From Luteimonas suaedae (GTDB lineage Bacteria > Pseudomonadota > Gammaproteobacteria > Xanthomonadales > Xanthomonadaceae), in contig NZ_VSSP01000013.1 in assembly GCF_008312895.1 (NCBI RefSeq), positions 43,217 through 107,216 of the forward strand: DNA of 64,000 bases. The letters run 5' to 3'. This document shows, one piece after another, positions 17,953 to 29,033 of the stretch; position 1 is the stretch's first letter; each line of letters starts with the position of its first letter. The notes beneath the pieces are model-generated. The model was not told the DNA's origin, made no database searches, and saw only the letters and a program-made list of their open reading frames with translations. A program made the position numbers and the translations under genes.

Positions 17953-18234
17953 TCAGACCTGGGGCAGGCCGGCGCCGTCCGTGCTCTTGTCGGTGGACTC
18001 GCGCTGCCTGAGGATCCGTTCCGCCTGTTCATCGGCGGCGGCGCGATGCTGCAATGATTTGCACATCTCGATCCCGGCCGCGGTCAGCATGGCCTCGCCG
18101 TCGGTCTGCTCGACCAGGCCGCTGTCGACCAGACGGCTGACGATATCGGTATCGCCTTCGGACAGGTCGACGCGCTGGTCGATCCGCAGCAGCAGTTCGA
18201 GCAGGGCGAGATCCTCGAGCGGAATCGGATTCAT
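17953..18234 (-). CDS. Hypothetical protein, 93 residues, winged-helix-like
   Basis: A small acidic protein (MNPIPLEDLALLELLLRID). Its pattern IDQRVDLSEGDTDIVSRLVDSGLVEQTDGEAMLTAAGIEMC resembles a winged-helix fold: short helices followed by a G-V-type turn and a beta wing. That is a reading of the pattern, not a recognised family. The start is supported by AGGTGA at proper spacing. It lies next to tRNA-Thr on the same strand. Confidence 0.6.
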   Translation of the reverse strand: MNPIPLEDLALLELLLRIDQRVDLSEGDTDIVSRLVDSGLVEQTDGEAMLTAAGIEMCKSLQHRAAADEQAERILRQRESTDKSTDGAGLPQV

Positions 18235-18294
18235 GCATCACCTCGCAACACGAGCAACCGGTCGCGCCGGCAGCGCGGACCGTAAGGCGGAATA

Positions 18295-18370
18295 TGGTGC
18301 CGGAAATAGGATTCGAACCTACGACCTACGCATTACGAATGCGCCGCTCTACCAACTGAGCTATTCCGGC
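18295..18370 (-). tRNA. tRNA-Thr (anticodon CGT)
   Basis: Read on the minus strand the gene begins GCCGGAATAGCTCAGTTGG. The anticodon stem-loop reads GCGCA-TTCGTAA-TGCG with anticodon CGT, decoding ACG. The T-arm contains GGTTCGAATCC. The acceptor arms GCCGGAA and TTCCGGC pair perfectly. The CCA end is encoded (18295-18297 on the complement). Confidence 0.97.
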
Positions 18371-18447
18371 AGGGTGTGATGCAAGCGTTCCCGTTGGATG
18401 CGATCCAGGCAAACGGACCGCGGAGGCGCATTCTAGCGGGTCGGCGG

Positions 18448-19398
18448 TCACTCGACCAGTTGCACCCGCAGCTCCCGGGGCAGCGCGAAGACCATGTTTT
18501 CCGGCTCGCCATTCAGCTCGCGCACGCCGCCCGCACCCAACGCGTGCAGGCGCTGCAGCACGCCCTGCACCAGCACGTCCGGCGCCGAGGCGCCCGCGGT
18601 GACGCCGACATGGCGACGGCCGACGAGCCAGGCCGGGTCGATCTCGTCGGCGCCGTCGACCAGGTGGGCCTCGACGCCGTCGCGCTCGGCCAGCTCGCGC
18701 AGCCGGTTGGAGTTGGAGCTGTTCGGCGAGCCGACCACCAGCACCAGGTCGCACTGGCGCGCCAGCTCGCGCACCGCGTCCTGGCGGTTCTGGGTGGCGT
18801 AGCAGATGTCGTCGTTCCTGGGGCCCTGGATCGCCGGGAACTTCGCCCGCAGCGCCTCGATGATGGCGCGGGTGTCGTCGACCGACAGCGTGGTCTGGGT
18901 GGTGTAGGCCAGGTTGCCGGGCTGGCCCGGCGCCAGCGTGGCGACGTCGCCGAGGTCCTCGACCAGGTAGATCGTGCCGTCGCCGGCCTCGGCCTGCCAC
19001 TGCCCCATCGTGCCCTCGACCTCGGGGTGGCCGGCATGGCCGATCAGCACCACGTCGCGGCCGGCGCGGCAGTGCCGCGACACCTCCAGATGCACCTTGG
19101 TCACCAGCGGGCAGGTCGCGTCGAACACCTTGAGGCGGCGCCGGGCTGCCTCGCCGCGCACCGCCTGCGAAACGCCGTGGGCACTGAAGATCACGGTGGC
19201 GTCGTCCGGCACCTCGTCGAGTTCCTCGACGAACACCGCGCCGCGGCGGCGCAGGTCCTCGACCACGTAGCGGTTGTGCACCACCTCGTGGCGCACGTAG
19301 ATCGGCGCGCCCAGGGTTTCCAGGGCACGCTTGACGATCTCGATGGCGCGGTCGACACCGGCGCAGAAACCGCGGGGATTGGCGAGGACGATGTCCAT
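18448..19398 (-). CDS. ispH: 4-hydroxy-3-methylbut-2-enyl diphosphate reductase
   Basis: A 316-residue Fe-S reductase performing the last step of the MEP isoprenoid pathway, producing IPP and DMAPP. The start [19 protein letters not shown] is diagnostic. The three cluster cysteines are C12, C96 (FDATCPLV) and C199 ([10 protein letters not shown]). It follows lspA on the same strand with a long repeat between them, the usual neighbourhood in gammaproteobacteria. Confidence 0.97.
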   Translation of the reverse strand: MDIVLANPRGFCAGVDRAIEIVKRALETLGAPIYVRHEVVHNRYVVEDLRRRGAVFVEELDEVPDDATVIFSAHGVSQAVRGEAARRRLKVFDATCPLVTKVHLEVSRHCRAGRDVVLIGHAGHPEVEGTMGQWQAEAGDGTIYLVEDLGDVATLAPGQPGNLAYTTQTTLSVDDTRAIIEALRAKFPAIQGPRNDDICYATQNRQDAVRELARQCDLVLVVGSPNSSNSNRLRELAERDGVEAHLVDGADEIDPAWLVGRRHVGVTAGASAPDVLVQGVLQRLHALGAGGVRELNGEPENMVFALPRELRVQLVE

Positions 19399-19475
19399 GG
19401 AACCGCATTCTAGCGGAGTGGTGCCGGTTCAGTCTGAAGCGCAGAGTGGGCGCCGACTCGTGCCTGACGCGATCG

Positions 19476-19747
19476 CCCCTCTCCCGCTTGCGGGGCGAGC
19501 CGCACGGCTTGCGCGGCATGCCGCGCGTGCGGATGAGCGCCCGCGCCGCTGGCGCGTGCAGGAGCGCGGAGCGAGGGATGGGGTGAGGGCCGCGACGCTC
19601 GCCACGAACATCAAAAGCGCCCTCATCCGGCGCTCCGCGCCACCTCGCTCCGCGCCCCGGCCCACGCGCCCAAGCGCGTGGGCGTTCGGTCGTGCGCGGT
19701 CCAATGGCCCGCAAGCAGCACGCCCTCACCCCGCAAGCGGGAGAAGG
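19476..19747. repeat. Family A long composite palindromic repeat between lspA and ispH
   Basis: Occupies most of the 357-bp gap. The outer arms are CCCCTCTCCCGCTTGCGGGG and CCCGCAAGCGGGAGAAGG. Central arms are GATGGGGTGAGGGC and GCGCCCTCATCCGGCG. Interior GC-rich hairpins include CCACGCGCCCAAGCGCGTGG. No gene is seen here. Confidence 0.8.
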
Positions 19748-19755
19748 GAAAGTCC

Positions 19756-20253
19756 TCAGTCCGCCTTCTTCCGTCCCTGCAACAGCCCGAACAGCGCGAT
19801 CCCGATCGCCCCGCCGACGATCGCGGAGTCGGCCAGGTTGAACGCCGGCCAGTAGTAGTCGCGCCAGTGCCACTGGATGAAGTCGACCACGTGGCCGTGC
19901 AGCTGGCGGTCGATGACGTTGCCGATCGCGCCACCGATGACCAGCGCGAACGGTAGCGCGGTCCTCCAGTCGCTGCGCGGCGTGCGCGCCAGCCACCAGG
20001 CCAGCAGGCCGCTGATGCCGAACGCCAGCGCGGTGAAGAACCACTTCTGCCAGCCGCCGGCGTCGGCCAGGAAGCTGAACGCGGCGCCGGTGTTGTAGGT
20101 GCGGTACCAGTTCCAGAATCCCTCGATCACCGGGATCGCGGTGTACTCCGGCAGGCTGGTGAGCACCCACCACTTGCTGAGCTGGTCGAGCACGATCACC
20201 AGGACCGAGACCAGCAGCCACGGCAGCGCGTTGGGTTTGGGCGTCGCCGTCAT
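19756..20253 (-). CDS. lspA: Lipoprotein signal peptidase II
   Basis: A 165-residue inner-membrane aspartyl protease that removes prolipoprotein signal peptides. It has four hydrophobic segments and the two catalytic motifs: [10 protein letters not shown] and FNLADSAI, each with its aspartate. The ATG at 20253 ([12 protein letters not shown]) gives the usual length, and a longer frame upstream overlaps ileS. It lies 31 bp after ileS, the conserved ileS-lspA-ispH order. Confidence 0.95.
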   Translation of the reverse strand: MTATPKPNALPWLLVSVLVIVLDQLSKWWVLTSLPEYTAIPVIEGFWNWYRTYNTGAAFSFLADAGGWQKWFFTALAFGISGLLAWWLARTPRSDWRTALPFALVIGGAIGNVIDRQLHGHVVDFIQWHWRDYYWPAFNLADSAIVGGAIGIALFGLLQGRKKAD

Positions 20254-20284
20254 CGGTCTTCTCCGGGATGGCAGTGGCGTGTGG

Positions 20285-23152
20285 TCAGAACCACTGCCGA
20301 TCCTCGCCAGGGCCTTCGATGTTGGAGACGCAGCGGCCGCATAGCTCCGGGTGCTCGGCGTTTGCACCGACGTCGGCGCGCCGCTGCCAGCAGCGCACGC
20401 ACTTCGGCTTGGTCGTCGGCACCGCGACGACCCCGATCTCGGTCGCCGCTCCGTCGCCTTCGATGCTCACGTCGCCGCTGATCAGCAGGAAGCGCAGTTC
20501 GTCCATCAGCGGGGCCAACCGGTTCTGCTCGGCCACGCCGCAGCGCAGGGTGATCTCCGCATCCAGCGCGGCGCCGATCTCGCCGCTGGCGCGCATCGGC
20601 TCCAGCACCTTCGACACCCGCTCGCGCAGTTCCAGCAGGCGGTCGAAGGCCTCCGACGACAAGGGCGCGTCCGCCGGCAGCGGCGCCAGGCCCTCGTACC
20701 AGGTCGCGAACAGCACGTTGTCCGCGCGCGGCCCTTGCGCGGTGGTTGCCGGCAGGTGCCGCCACATCTCGTCGGCGGTGAAGCTCAGGATCGGCGCGAT
20801 CCAGCGCACGAAGGCCTCGGCGATGCGGTACATCGCGCTCTGCGCGCTGCGGCGCCCGCGCGAATCCTCCGGCATGGTGTACAGCCGGTCCTTGGTCACG
20901 TCCAGGTACAGCGAGCCGAGTTCGACGCTGCAGAAGTTCGACAGCGCCTGCACGATCTCCGGGAAGTCGTAGCGCTCGTACGCCGCGGTGATCTTCGCCT
21001 GCAGCGCGTGCGCGCGGTGCACGATCCAGCGGTCCAGCGCCACCATGTCGTCGAGCGGACGCAGGTGCGCGCCCGGATCGAAACCGCTGAGATTGCCGAG
21101 CAGGAAGCGCGCGGTGTTGCGGATGCGGCGGTAGGCGTCGGCGCTACGCTTGAGAATCTCGTCGGACACCGACATCTCGTTGCGGTAGTCGGCGGCGGCG
21201 ATCCACAGCCGCAGCACGTCGGCGCCCATCGCGTCCATCACCTTCTGCGGCGCGACCACATTGCCGAGCGACTTCGACATCTTGCGGCCATCGGCGTCGA
21301 CCGCGAAGCCATGCGTGAGCACCTGCCGGTACGGCGCCGCGCCGTCCATCGCCACCCCGGTCAGCAGCGACGACTGGAACCAGCCGCGGTGCTGGTCGGA
21401 GCCTTCCAGGTACAGCTCGGCCGGCTTGTGCAGGCCATCCTCCGGCCGTTGTTCGAGCACGCAGGCGTGGGTGACGCCGGAATCGAACCAGACGTCGAGG
21501 ATGTCGTTCACCTTGTCGTAGCGCGCAGCGTCGTCGCCGAGCAGTTCGGCCGGATCAAGCGCGTACCAGGCATCGACGCCCTCGCGCTCCACCCGCTCGG
21601 CGACCTGGTGCATCAGCGCCGCCGAATCCGGATGCGGTTCGCGGCTCTCGCGATCGACGAACAGCGCAATCGGCACGCCCCAGTAGCGCTGGCGCGAGAT
21701 CGTCCAGTCCGGGCGCCCCTCCACCATGCCGGCGATACGCGCCCGGCCCCAGTCGGGGAACCACTGCACCTGGTCGATCGCGGCCAGCGCGTCGCGGCGC
21801 AGGTGCGCCTGCTCCATCGAGATGAACCACTGCGGCGTGGCGCGGAACGCCACCGGCGTCTTGTGGCGCCAGCAGTGTGGATAGCTGTGCTGCAGAGGCG
21901 CATGCGCGAGCAGGCTGCCGTTGCTGCGCAATGCTTCGACGATCAGCGCGTTGGCCTTCCAGATGTGCACGCCGGCGATGACCGTGTCACCCGCCGGCGG
22001 CGTCGACGCCAGGTAGACGCCGCGCGCATCGATCGGGTTGAGTTCGGCCGCGGTGTAGCGCTCGTTGATGCCGTAGCGTCGGCCGACCACGAAATCCTCC
22101 TGGCCGTGACCGGGCGCGGTGTGCACGGCGCCGGTGCCGTCCTCGTCGGAGACGTGCTCGCCGAGGATCAGCGGGATGTCGCGCGCGGCGTAGAACGGAT
22201 GGTGCAGCTGCATTTCTTCCATCGCCGCGCCCTTGGCGCGGCCGAGCACGGTCACGGTGTCCACGCCATAGCGTTGCAGCGCACTCGCCGCCAGCGCCTC
22301 GGCCAGCACCAGCAGCTGGCGGCGGCCGTCGCGCTGCGGACCCTCGACCAGGACATAGTCGAGTTCGGCGCCGAGCGACACCGCCACCGAAGCCGGCAGC
22401 GTCCACGGCGTGGTGGTCCAGATCGGCACCGCCACGATGGTGGCATCGTCGACGGCGACACCAAACACTTGTGCCAGTGCGCGCGGATCCTGCGCCGCAT
22501 AGGCGACGTCGATCGCCGGCGACTGCCGGTCGGCGTACTCGATCTCGGCCTCGGCCAGCGCCGACTGGCAGTCGAAGCACCAGTGCACCGGCTTGAAGCC
22601 GCGGGTGACGTGGCCGCGCTCGACGATCCGCGCCAGCGCGCGCAGCATGTCGGCCTCGTAGCGGAAGGTCATGGTGCGGTAGGGATTGTCCCAGTCGCCG
22701 ATCACGCCCAGGCGCTTGAAGTCGCTGCGCTGCAGTTCGATCTGCTCGGCCGCGTACTCCCGGCATCTGGCCCGGAACGCGGCGGCGTCGAGCTTCTCGC
22801 CGACCTTGCCGTACTGCTTCTCCACCGCGTGCTCGATCGGCAGGCCATGGCAGTCCCAGCCCGGCACGTAGGGCGCATCGAAACCGGCCAGCAGCCGCGA
22901 CTTCACGATCGCGTCCTTGAGCACCTTGTTGACCGCGTGACCGATGTGGATCACGCCGTTGGCGTACGGCGGACCGTCGTGCAGCACCCAGGTCGGGCGC
23001 CCCTTCGCATGTGCGCGGATGCGCGCGTACAGGCCTTCCTCTTCCCAGCGCGCCAGCGCCTGCGGCTCGCGCTTGGGCAGGTCGCCGCGCATCGGGAACT
23101 CGGTCGCCGGCAGGAGGATGGTGGACTTGTAGCGGTTCGGGTCGGAACTCAC
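20285..23152 (-). CDS. ileS: Isoleucyl-tRNA synthetase
   Basis: A 955-residue class I synthetase. HIGH-type motif VIHIGH at residues 67-72, KMSKS at 624-628, and a C-terminal zinc finger with CVRCWQRR and CGRC before the end. The chosen GTG start at 23152 gives [19 protein letters not shown], matching the start of xanthomonad IleS. Longer in-frame ATG starts would begin inside the upstream repeat. It lies between ribF and lspA. Confidence 0.96.
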   Translation of the reverse strand: MSSDPNRYKSTILLPATEFPMRGDLPKREPQALARWEEEGLYARIRAHAKGRPTWVLHDGPPYANGVIHIGHAVNKVLKDAIVKSRLLAGFDAPYVPGWDCHGLPIEHAVEKQYGKVGEKLDAAAFRARCREYAAEQIELQRSDFKRLGVIGDWDNPYRTMTFRYEADMLRALARIVERGHVTRGFKPVHWCFDCQSALAEAEIEYADRQSPAIDVAYAAQDPRALAQVFGVAVDDATIVAVPIWTTTPWTLPASVAVSLGAELDYVLVEGPQRDGRRQLLVLAEALAASALQRYGVDTVTVLGRAKGAAMEEMQLHHPFYAARDIPLILGEHVSDEDGTGAVHTAPGHGQEDFVVGRRYGINERYTAAELNPIDARGVYLASTPPAGDTVIAGVHIWKANALIVEALRSNGSLLAHAPLQHSYPHCWRHKTPVAFRATPQWFISMEQAHLRRDALAAIDQVQWFPDWGRARIAGMVEGRPDWTISRQRYWGVPIALFVDRESREPHPDSAALMHQVAERVEREGVDAWYALDPAELLGDDAARYDKVNDILDVWFDSGVTHACVLEQRPEDGLHKPAELYLEGSDQHRGWFQSSLLTGVAMDGAAPYRQVLTHGFAVDADGRKMSKSLGNVVAPQKVMDAMGADVLRLWIAAADYRNEMSVSDEILKRSADAYRRIRNTARFLLGNLSGFDPGAHLRPLDDMVALDRWIVHRAHALQAKITAAYERYDFPEIVQALSNFCSVELGSLYLDVTKDRLYTMPEDSRGRRSAQSAMYRIAEAFVRWIAPILSFTADEMWRHLPATTAQGPRADNVLFATWYEGLAPLPADAPLSSEAFDRLLELRERVSKVLEPMRASGEIGAALDAEITLRCGVAEQNRLAPLMDELRFLLISGDVSIEGDGAATEIGVVAVPTTKPKCVRCWQRRADVGANAEHPELCGRCVSNIEGPGEDRQWF

Positions 23153-23224
23153 GCGCTGGCCTTGTCGCAATGGGAGTGGGAGAACGAAAACATCAAAGCC
23201 CCGAGGGGAGGGCAGCATAAAGCC

Positions 23225-23486
23225 CCTCTCCCCTTCGGGCGACAGCGCACGACTTGCACGCTACTGGCGCGCGTGCGCTGGAGCGCCCCGCGCCGCTGGC
23301 ACGGGCCGGGGCGCGGAGCAGGGGTTGGGGTGAAGGTATGGCGCAGTCGCGATGGTTCGCGCCATACGGTGGGCCAAGGCCCACCCTATCGCGAATACCA
23401 GGCATAGGGTGGGCCTTGGCCCACCTGCCGCTTCGCCGCACCCTCATCCGGCGCTGCGCGCCACCTTCTCCCGGAGGGAGAAGGGG
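23225..23486. repeat. Family A composite repeat with nested GGTGGGCC palindrome
   Basis: Outer arms CCCCTCTCCCCTTC and TTCTCCCGGAGGGAGAAGGGG. Nested inside (about 23370-23431) is a separate inverted repeat, GGTGGGCCAAGGCCCACC then AGGGTGGGCCTTGGCCCACC, with a second pairing of CGCCATAC/GTATGGCG around it. The distal end of the element is translated as the C-terminus of RibF. Confidence 0.75.
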
Positions 23487-24457
23487 ATGCCACCCGGGCG
23501 CGGCATGGTCTCCGACGCCGACAACAACGATCGCGCCTGGGCAGCGTCCCTGTCCATCTGCGCGACCAGGGCCGGCAGATCGTCGAACTTCTCCTCGTCG
23601 CGCAGGCGCGCCACGAACTCGACCTCGATCCGGCGCCCGTACAGGTCGCCGTCGAAATCGAACAGGTGCGCCTCCAGCAGCGGCTCGACCCCGCCCACGG
23701 TCGGCCGCGTGCCGAAGCTCGACACCGCCGGCCACGGCCTGCCCGTATCGGTATCGCTGGCGACGCCGTGCACTCGGGTGGCGTAGATGCCGCGCAGCGC
23801 CGGCGTCTTGCCGCCGAAGCGCAGGTTCGCGGTCGGGTAGCCGAGTGTGCGGCCGAGCTTGCGCCCGCGCACCACATGCCCGGAAATCGCATACGGGCGG
23901 CCGAGCAGGCGGGTGGCGGTGGCGAAGTCGCCCGCGGCCAGTGCCGCGCGGACGCGGGTGCTGGAGACGCGCTCGCCGTCGAGCGCCAGCGGCTCGATCT
24001 CGCCGGCGACGAATCCGAGCGCCTCGCCCGCGCGCCGCAGCGTGCCGAGATCGCCGCCGCGACGATGGCCGAAGCGGAATCCCGGCCCGACCCAGACCTC
24101 GCGCGCGCGCAGCCGGTCGGCCAGCACCCGATCGATGAACGCTTCCGCCGACAGCGCCGCCATCCGCGCATCGAAACGCAGCAGGCCGATCGTGTCGACG
24201 CCGAGCGCCTGGAGGGCGAGCACCTTGGCATGCGGCAGCATCAGCCGCGGCGGCGGCGTTGCCGGCGCGAAGAACTCGCGCGGCAGCGGCTCGAAACTCA
24301 GCGCAACCGCGGACACGCCGAGCGCATGCGCACGCGCGACCGCGTGCCGCACCAGCGCCTGGTGGCCCGCATGCAGGCCGTCGAAGGCACCGATGCAGAC
24401 CACACTGCCGCCCGGATACACCGGCCCGCCGTCGATGTCGCGAAAAAGCGTGCTCAT
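23444..24457 (-). CDS. ribF: Bifunctional riboflavin kinase/FAD synthetase
   Basis: A 337-residue enzyme that phosphorylates riboflavin and adenylates FMN. The N-terminal nucleotidyl-transfer domain has GAFDGLHAGHQAL near residues 22-34 and SSTRVR. The C-terminal kinase domain has GRTLGYPTANL and the motif FDFDGDLYGRRIEVEF. The ATG at 24457 is the usual start. The last 15 or so residues (GGIPFSLREKVARSAG) and the stop are encoded by a family A repeat, so the natural C-terminus appears to have been replaced or extended. The core domains end before this tail. Confidence 0.95.
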   Translation of the reverse strand: MSTLFRDIDGGPVYPGGSVVCIGAFDGLHAGHQALVRHAVARAHALGVSAVALSFEPLPREFFAPATPPPRLMLPHAKVLALQALGVDTIGLLRFDARMAALSAEAFIDRVLADRLRAREVWVGPGFRFGHRRGGDLGTLRRAGEALGFVAGEIEPLALDGERVSSTRVRAALAAGDFATATRLLGRPYAISGHVVRGRKLGRTLGYPTANLRFGGKTPALRGIYATRVHGVASDTDTGRPWPAVSSFGTRPTVGGVEPLLEAHLFDFDGDLYGRRIEVEFVARLRDEEKFDDLPALVAQMDRDAAQARSLLSASETMPRPGGIPFSLREKVARSAG

Positions 24458-24539
24458 AGAAGCCCGGGAGTATAAGACCAGACGCAACTTACCGAGCCGC
24501 CGCCTGGTCCCCGAAGCCAGCGACACCCGACAGCCCACC

Positions 24540-24681
24540 GTAGGAGCGCGCCATGCGCGCGATGCCGCGGGTGCCGGCCGGATCCGATGAATGCCGCGAT
24601 TCCGGACCGGCAGGCGCGCCGGTCACCGGAGTTCGCGGGCGGCGCCATGCCCGCGGCATCGCGCGCATGGCGCGCTCCTAC
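24540..24681. repeat. Family B palindromic repeat (copy 1)
   Basis: A 142-bp element bounded by GTAGGAGCGCGCCATGCGCG and its inverse CGCGCATGGCGCGCTCCTAC, with GATGCCGCGGG and CCCGCGGCATC next inside. The variable centre contains GATTCCGGACCGGCAGGCGC. It lies between murJ and ribF. Further copies of 142-144 bp lie at 34064, 56478, 60046 and 61697. Confidence 0.9.
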
Positions 24682-24700
24682 GGGCGAGAGCCATGCACGC

Positions 24701-26362
24701 CTACGCCCGCAAGTCGCGGGGACGGATTCCCTGCACCCACAGCATCGCCGCATAGACCGCACCGCCGCTGCCGACCACCACCGCCAGCTTCCATGCCCGC
24801 TCCGTCCAGTGCCAGCCGGTCCAGTCCGGCCAGGCCCAGAGCAGTGCGCCGACCACCGCCACCATCGCTAGGCTCGCCAGCAGCAGCTGCCGCGCGAACC
24901 GCAGCCATCCCGGCTGCTGCCGGTACACCCCGGCGCGGCGCAGGAACCACCACAGCTGCAGCGCATTGGTCCAGCCCGCCATCGCGATCGCCAGCGCCAG
25001 GCAGACGTGCGCGCCCGGCAGCTCGGCCAAGGCCGCGCGCGGGCCAGCGTCGCCGGTCAGCGCGCGGGCCGCGGCGCCGGCATCGCTCAGGTACAGCAGC
25101 GCGGCCAGGAAGCCCAGCGACAGCACCACGTTCACCGCCACCGCCGCCACCGCGGCCTTCACTGGCGTCCGCGTGTCCTGGCGCGCATAGAACGCCGGCG
25201 CCAGTACTTTCACCAGCAGGAACGCCGGCAGCGCCACCGACAGCGCAACCACGCTCCAGCCGGCCATTTGCGTGTCGTGGGCATTGAACCGGCCATGCTG
25301 GAACAGCGTCGCCACCAGCGCCTCGGCGCACAGCATCAGGCCCAGGCAGGCCGGCACCCCGATCAGCAGGCACAGCCGCAGGCCCCAGTCGAGCGCCTTC
25401 GAGAATCCTTCCGGATCGGTCGCGGCATGGCGGCCGGACAGGTGCGGCAGGATCACCGTGCCGATGGCGACGCCGAACATGCCCAGCGGGAACTCGATCA
25501 GCCGGTCCGAGAAATACAGCCAGGTCACGCTGCCGCCGATCAGGAACGAGGCCAGCACCGTGTTGAGCAGCAGGTTGAGCTGCGCCACCGACGAGCCGAA
25601 CAGGGTCGGCAACATCAGCCGCATGATCCGGCGCACGCCGGCGTGCGCCGCGCCCCAGCGCGGCCGCGGCAGCAGCCCCAGCCGCGCCAGCGACGGCAGC
25701 TGGAAGCCCAGTTGCAGGATGCCGGCGGCGAACACGCCCCAGGCCAGCGCCATGACCGGCTGCTGCATCCGCGGCGCCAGCGCCAGCGCCGCGGCGATCA
25801 TCGCCAGGTTCAGCAGCACCGGCGACAGCGCCGGCACCGCGAACCGCCGGTAGCTGTTGAGGATGCCGCCGGCCAGCGACGCCATCGAGATGAACAGCAG
25901 GTACGGGAAGGTGATCCGCAGCATGTCCACGGCCAGCCGGCCCTGCTCGCCGTCGAGGTCGAATCCGGGCGCGAACACCCGGACCACCGCCGGCGCGGCC
26001 AGGATCGCCAACGCGGTCAGCACCAGCAGCACCGCCAGCAGGGTGCCGGCGACGCGGTCGACCAGCGCCTTCACCGCGGCGTGGTCGTGCTTCTCGCGGT
26101 ACTCGGCCAGTACCGGCACGAATGCCATCGAGAACGAGCCTTCCGCCGAGAGCCGGCGCAGGAAGTTCGGGATCCGGAACGCCACCACGAACGCGTCCAT
26201 GGCAGGCCCGGCACCGAACACCGCGGCGTAGACCTGGTCGCGGACCAGGCCGGAAACGCGCGAGACGAAGGTCATCGCGCTGAATACGGCGGTCGAGCGC
26301 AGCAGCCCCCCGGAACGGGCGGCTTGGGCGGGCGGCGCGGCGCCCGGATCGGGCGCGCTCAT
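24701..26362 (-). CDS. murJ: Lipid II flippase MurJ (MviN)
   Basis: A 553-residue MOP-superfamily membrane protein with about 14 hydrophobic segments that moves lipid II across the inner membrane for peptidoglycan synthesis. The start region TAVFSAMTFVSRVSGLVRDQ and SAEGSFSMAFVPVLAEY are typical. The ATG at 26362 was chosen; a longer frame would overlap the rpsT promoter. It diverges from rpsT and heads the murJ-ribF-ileS-lspA-ispH series. Confidence 0.95.
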   Translation of the reverse strand: MSAPDPGAAPPAQAARSGGLLRSTAVFSAMTFVSRVSGLVRDQVYAAVFGAGPAMDAFVVAFRIPNFLRRLSAEGSFSMAFVPVLAEYREKHDHAAVKALVDRVAGTLLAVLLVLTALAILAAPAVVRVFAPGFDLDGEQGRLAVDMLRITFPYLLFISMASLAGGILNSYRRFAVPALSPVLLNLAMIAAALALAPRMQQPVMALAWGVFAAGILQLGFQLPSLARLGLLPRPRWGAAHAGVRRIMRLMLPTLFGSSVAQLNLLLNTVLASFLIGGSVTWLYFSDRLIEFPLGMFGVAIGTVILPHLSGRHAATDPEGFSKALDWGLRLCLLIGVPACLGLMLCAEALVATLFQHGRFNAHDTQMAGWSVVALSVALPAFLLVKVLAPAFYARQDTRTPVKAAVAAVAVNVVLSLGFLAALLYLSDAGAAARALTGDAGPRAALAELPGAHVCLALAIAMAGWTNALQLWWFLRRAGVYRQQPGWLRFARQLLLASLAMVAVVGALLWAWPDWTGWHWTERAWKLAVVVGSGGAVYAAMLWVQGIRPRDLRA

Positions 26363-26389
26363 CGCCTCGCCCCGAGATGTTCTTCCGGG

Positions 26390-26418
26390 TTGACCCAAGT
26401 CACTGAATCCCCCATAAT
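26390..26418 (+). promoter_or_regulatory. Sigma-70 promoter of rpsT
   Basis: TTGACC (26390-26395) and CATAAT (26413-26418) are separated by exactly 17 bp. They lie 82 bp before the rpsT start codon in the divergent murJ-rpsT gap. Confidence 0.75.
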
Positions 26419-26499
26419 TTCCGGCTCGTTTGCCCAGCGGCCTGCCCGACCGGCGCTGGCACCTCCAGTTTCGTCATCCCCAGTTTCCAGGATTCCGCC

Positions 26500-26769
26500 G
26501 TGGCCAACATCAAGTCCGCCAAGAAGCGCGCCAAGCAGACCGTCGTGCGCAACCAGCGCAACGGCAGCCAGCGCTCGATGCTCCGTACCGCCGTGAAGAA
26601 GGTGCTCAAGGCGCTCGACGCCAACGATGCCGCCGCCGCACAGGAGGCCTTCCAGGCCGCCCAGCCGCTGCTCGACCGCTTCAGCGCGCGCGGCCTGATC
26701 CACCGCAACAAGGCCGCCCGCCACAAGAGCCGCCTGACCGCGCGGATCAAGGCGCTGCAGGCCGCCTGA
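26500..26769 (+). CDS. rpsT: 30S ribosomal protein S20
   Basis: An 89-residue basic protein, [18 protein letters not shown], that binds 16S rRNA in the small subunit. The start is GTG at 26500 rather than ATG, as often seen for S20 and probably limiting translation. It is a single-gene transcript with a clear promoter upstream and an intrinsic terminator 22 bp after the stop. Confidence 0.98.
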   Translation: MANIKSAKKRAKQTVVRNQRNGSQRSMLRTAVKKVLKALDANDAAAAQEAFQAAQPLLDRFSARGLIHRNKAARHKSRLTARIKALQAA

Positions 26770-26791
26770 GGCCAAGCCTTCGGTCGTTGCG

Positions 26792-26818
26792 AAAAACCCG
26801 GCTCCGGCCGGGTTTTTT
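26792..26818 (+). terminator. Rho-independent terminator of rpsT
   Basis: AAAACCCGGCTCCGGCCGGGTTTTTT: stem CCCGGC/GCCGGG with loop TCCG and a run of six T. Confidence 0.9.
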
Positions 26819-26839
26819 GTTGTCTCGGAGAAAAGCAAA

Positions 26840-27030
26840 TCGCTTCGCGATTCCCGGCCCCCGCGCTCCGCGCGGGGGCGCTCAAGCCGCCGCAAGCCTG
26901 TGGCTTGCAAGCGGCGGCTTTCGCCCCCCCTGCCCGCATTTTTCAAAGGGGGGAATGCGCCGGCGATTCCGCTTCTTCCGGAGCCCGGCTTCAACCCCCC
27001 TTTGAAAAAGGGGGGCAGGGGGGATTTGCG
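26840..27030. repeat. Composite palindromic repeats including family C (CCCCCCTTTGAAAAAGGGGGG)
   Basis: Three adjoining inverted repeats. First is a GC-rich hairpin CCCCCGCGC/GCGCGGGGG. Second is GCCGCCGCAAGCC/GGCTTGCAAGCGGCGGC. Third, from about 26921 to 27030, is an element with arms CCCCCCCTGCCCGC-TTTTTCAAAGGGGGG and CCCCCCTTTGAAAAAGGGGGG-CAGGGGGG. The family C arms are nearly identical to those inside gspJ (52202 and 52478). No gene is seen between rpsT and obgE. Confidence 0.8.
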
Positions 27031-27049
27031 CGCGCCAGCGCGCACCGCC

Positions 27050-28260
<1,211 letters not shown>

Positions 28261-28262
28261 CC

Positions 28263-28306
28263 GCCCAAAGAAAAACCCCGCCAAAGCGGGGTTCTTCTTT
28301 GGGCGG
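28263..28306 (-). terminator. Rho-independent terminator after rpmA
   Basis: Read on the minus strand, GCCCAAAGAAGAACCCCGC-TTTG-GCGGGGTTTTTCTTTGGGC: strong stem with an internal T-run, 25 bp after the rpmA stop. It separates rplU-rpmA from obgE, which may rely on read-through. Confidence 0.8.
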
Positions 28307-28330
28307 GCTGATTCGCGCTCGACGCGCAGA

Positions 28331-28594
28331 TCAGCCCGCAGCCGCGACCACGCTCACCGTGCGGCGCTTCTTGGCGCCCTTGACGGCGAACTCGACGGTG
28401 CCGTCGACCAGCGCGAACAGCGTGTGGTCGCGACCCAGGCCGACGCCGGGACCCGGATGGAACTGGGTGCCGCGCTGGCGCACGATGATGTTGCCGGCCC
28501 CGATCGCCTGGCCGCCGTAGATCTTGACGCCGAGGTACTTCGGGTTGGAATCGCGGCCGTTGCGGCTGGAACCTACGCCCTTTTTATGTGCCAT
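28331..28594 (-). CDS. rpmA: 50S ribosomal protein L27
   Basis: An 87-residue basic protein beginning [16 protein letters not shown], with the typical L27 stretch [21 protein letters not shown]. Its N-terminus reaches the peptidyl-transferase centre. It follows rplU by 12 bp in the same operon. Confidence 0.98.
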   Translation of the reverse strand: MAHKKGVGSSRNGRDSNPKYLGVKIYGGQAIGAGNIIVRQRGTQFHPGPGVGLGRDHTLFALVDGTVEFAVKGAKKRRTVSVVAAAG

Positions 28595-28606
28595 GGCTGC
28601 GTCTCC

Positions 28607-28927
28607 TCAGTTCTTCTGCCCACCGGCGATGCCGGTGATCTCGATTTCGGTGTAATGCTGCCGGTGCCCCATGCGCTTCATGTGGTGCTTGCGGCGGCGG
28701 AACTTGATGATCCGCACCTTGTCGGCGCGGCCGTGGGACTTGACGGTGGCGGTGACGGTGGCGCCCTGGAGCGCGTCGCCGAGCGTGACGCCCTCACCGT
28801 CGCCCAGCATCAGGACCTGATCGAACTTGACCTGATTGCCGGCTTCGGTGTCGAGCTTCTCGACGCGAATCGTCTCGCCTTCCATCACGCGGTACTGCTT
28901 ACCGCCAGTGACGATGACTGCGTACAT
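28607..28927 (-). CDS. rplU: 50S ribosomal protein L21
   Basis: A 106-residue protein beginning [14 protein letters not shown], with the C-terminal basic part [20 protein letters not shown]. It binds 23S rRNA. The longer open frame upstream is not supported, since it crosses the promoter and repeat region. First gene of rplU-rpmA. Confidence 0.97.
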   Translation of the reverse strand: MYAVIVTGGKQYRVMEGETIRVEKLDTEAGNQVKFDQVLMLGDGEGVTLGDALQGATVTATVKSHGRADKVRIIKFRRRKHHMKRMGHRQHYTEIEITGIAGGQKN

Positions 28928-28989
28928 GACCAGACTTCCTCTGTAGTTATTGTGGTCGCTACCCGGGATCGAGCCCGGACAGAAGCGGA

Positions 28990-29019
28990 ATTGTATGGCT
29001 TTCAGCAGGTTACGGTCAA
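28990..29019 (-). promoter_or_regulatory. Sigma-70 promoter of rplU-rpmA
   Basis: On the minus strand TTGACC (29019-29014) and TACAAT (28995-28990) are 18 bp apart. The -10 lies 62 bp before the rplU start. Confidence 0.7.
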
Positions 29020-29033
29020 CCGTGCCTCCTCCC

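Noticed and set aside
20351..23407. Open frame of about 1000 codons opposite ileS
   Set aside because: Antisense to ileS with HIGH and KMSKS motifs on the real strand; the translated sequence has no domain-like features.
24540..24681. Family B repeat as a rho-independent terminator
   Set aside because: The palindrome is long and lacks a T-run, so it is better described as a REP-like element, although it may still affect transcript ends.
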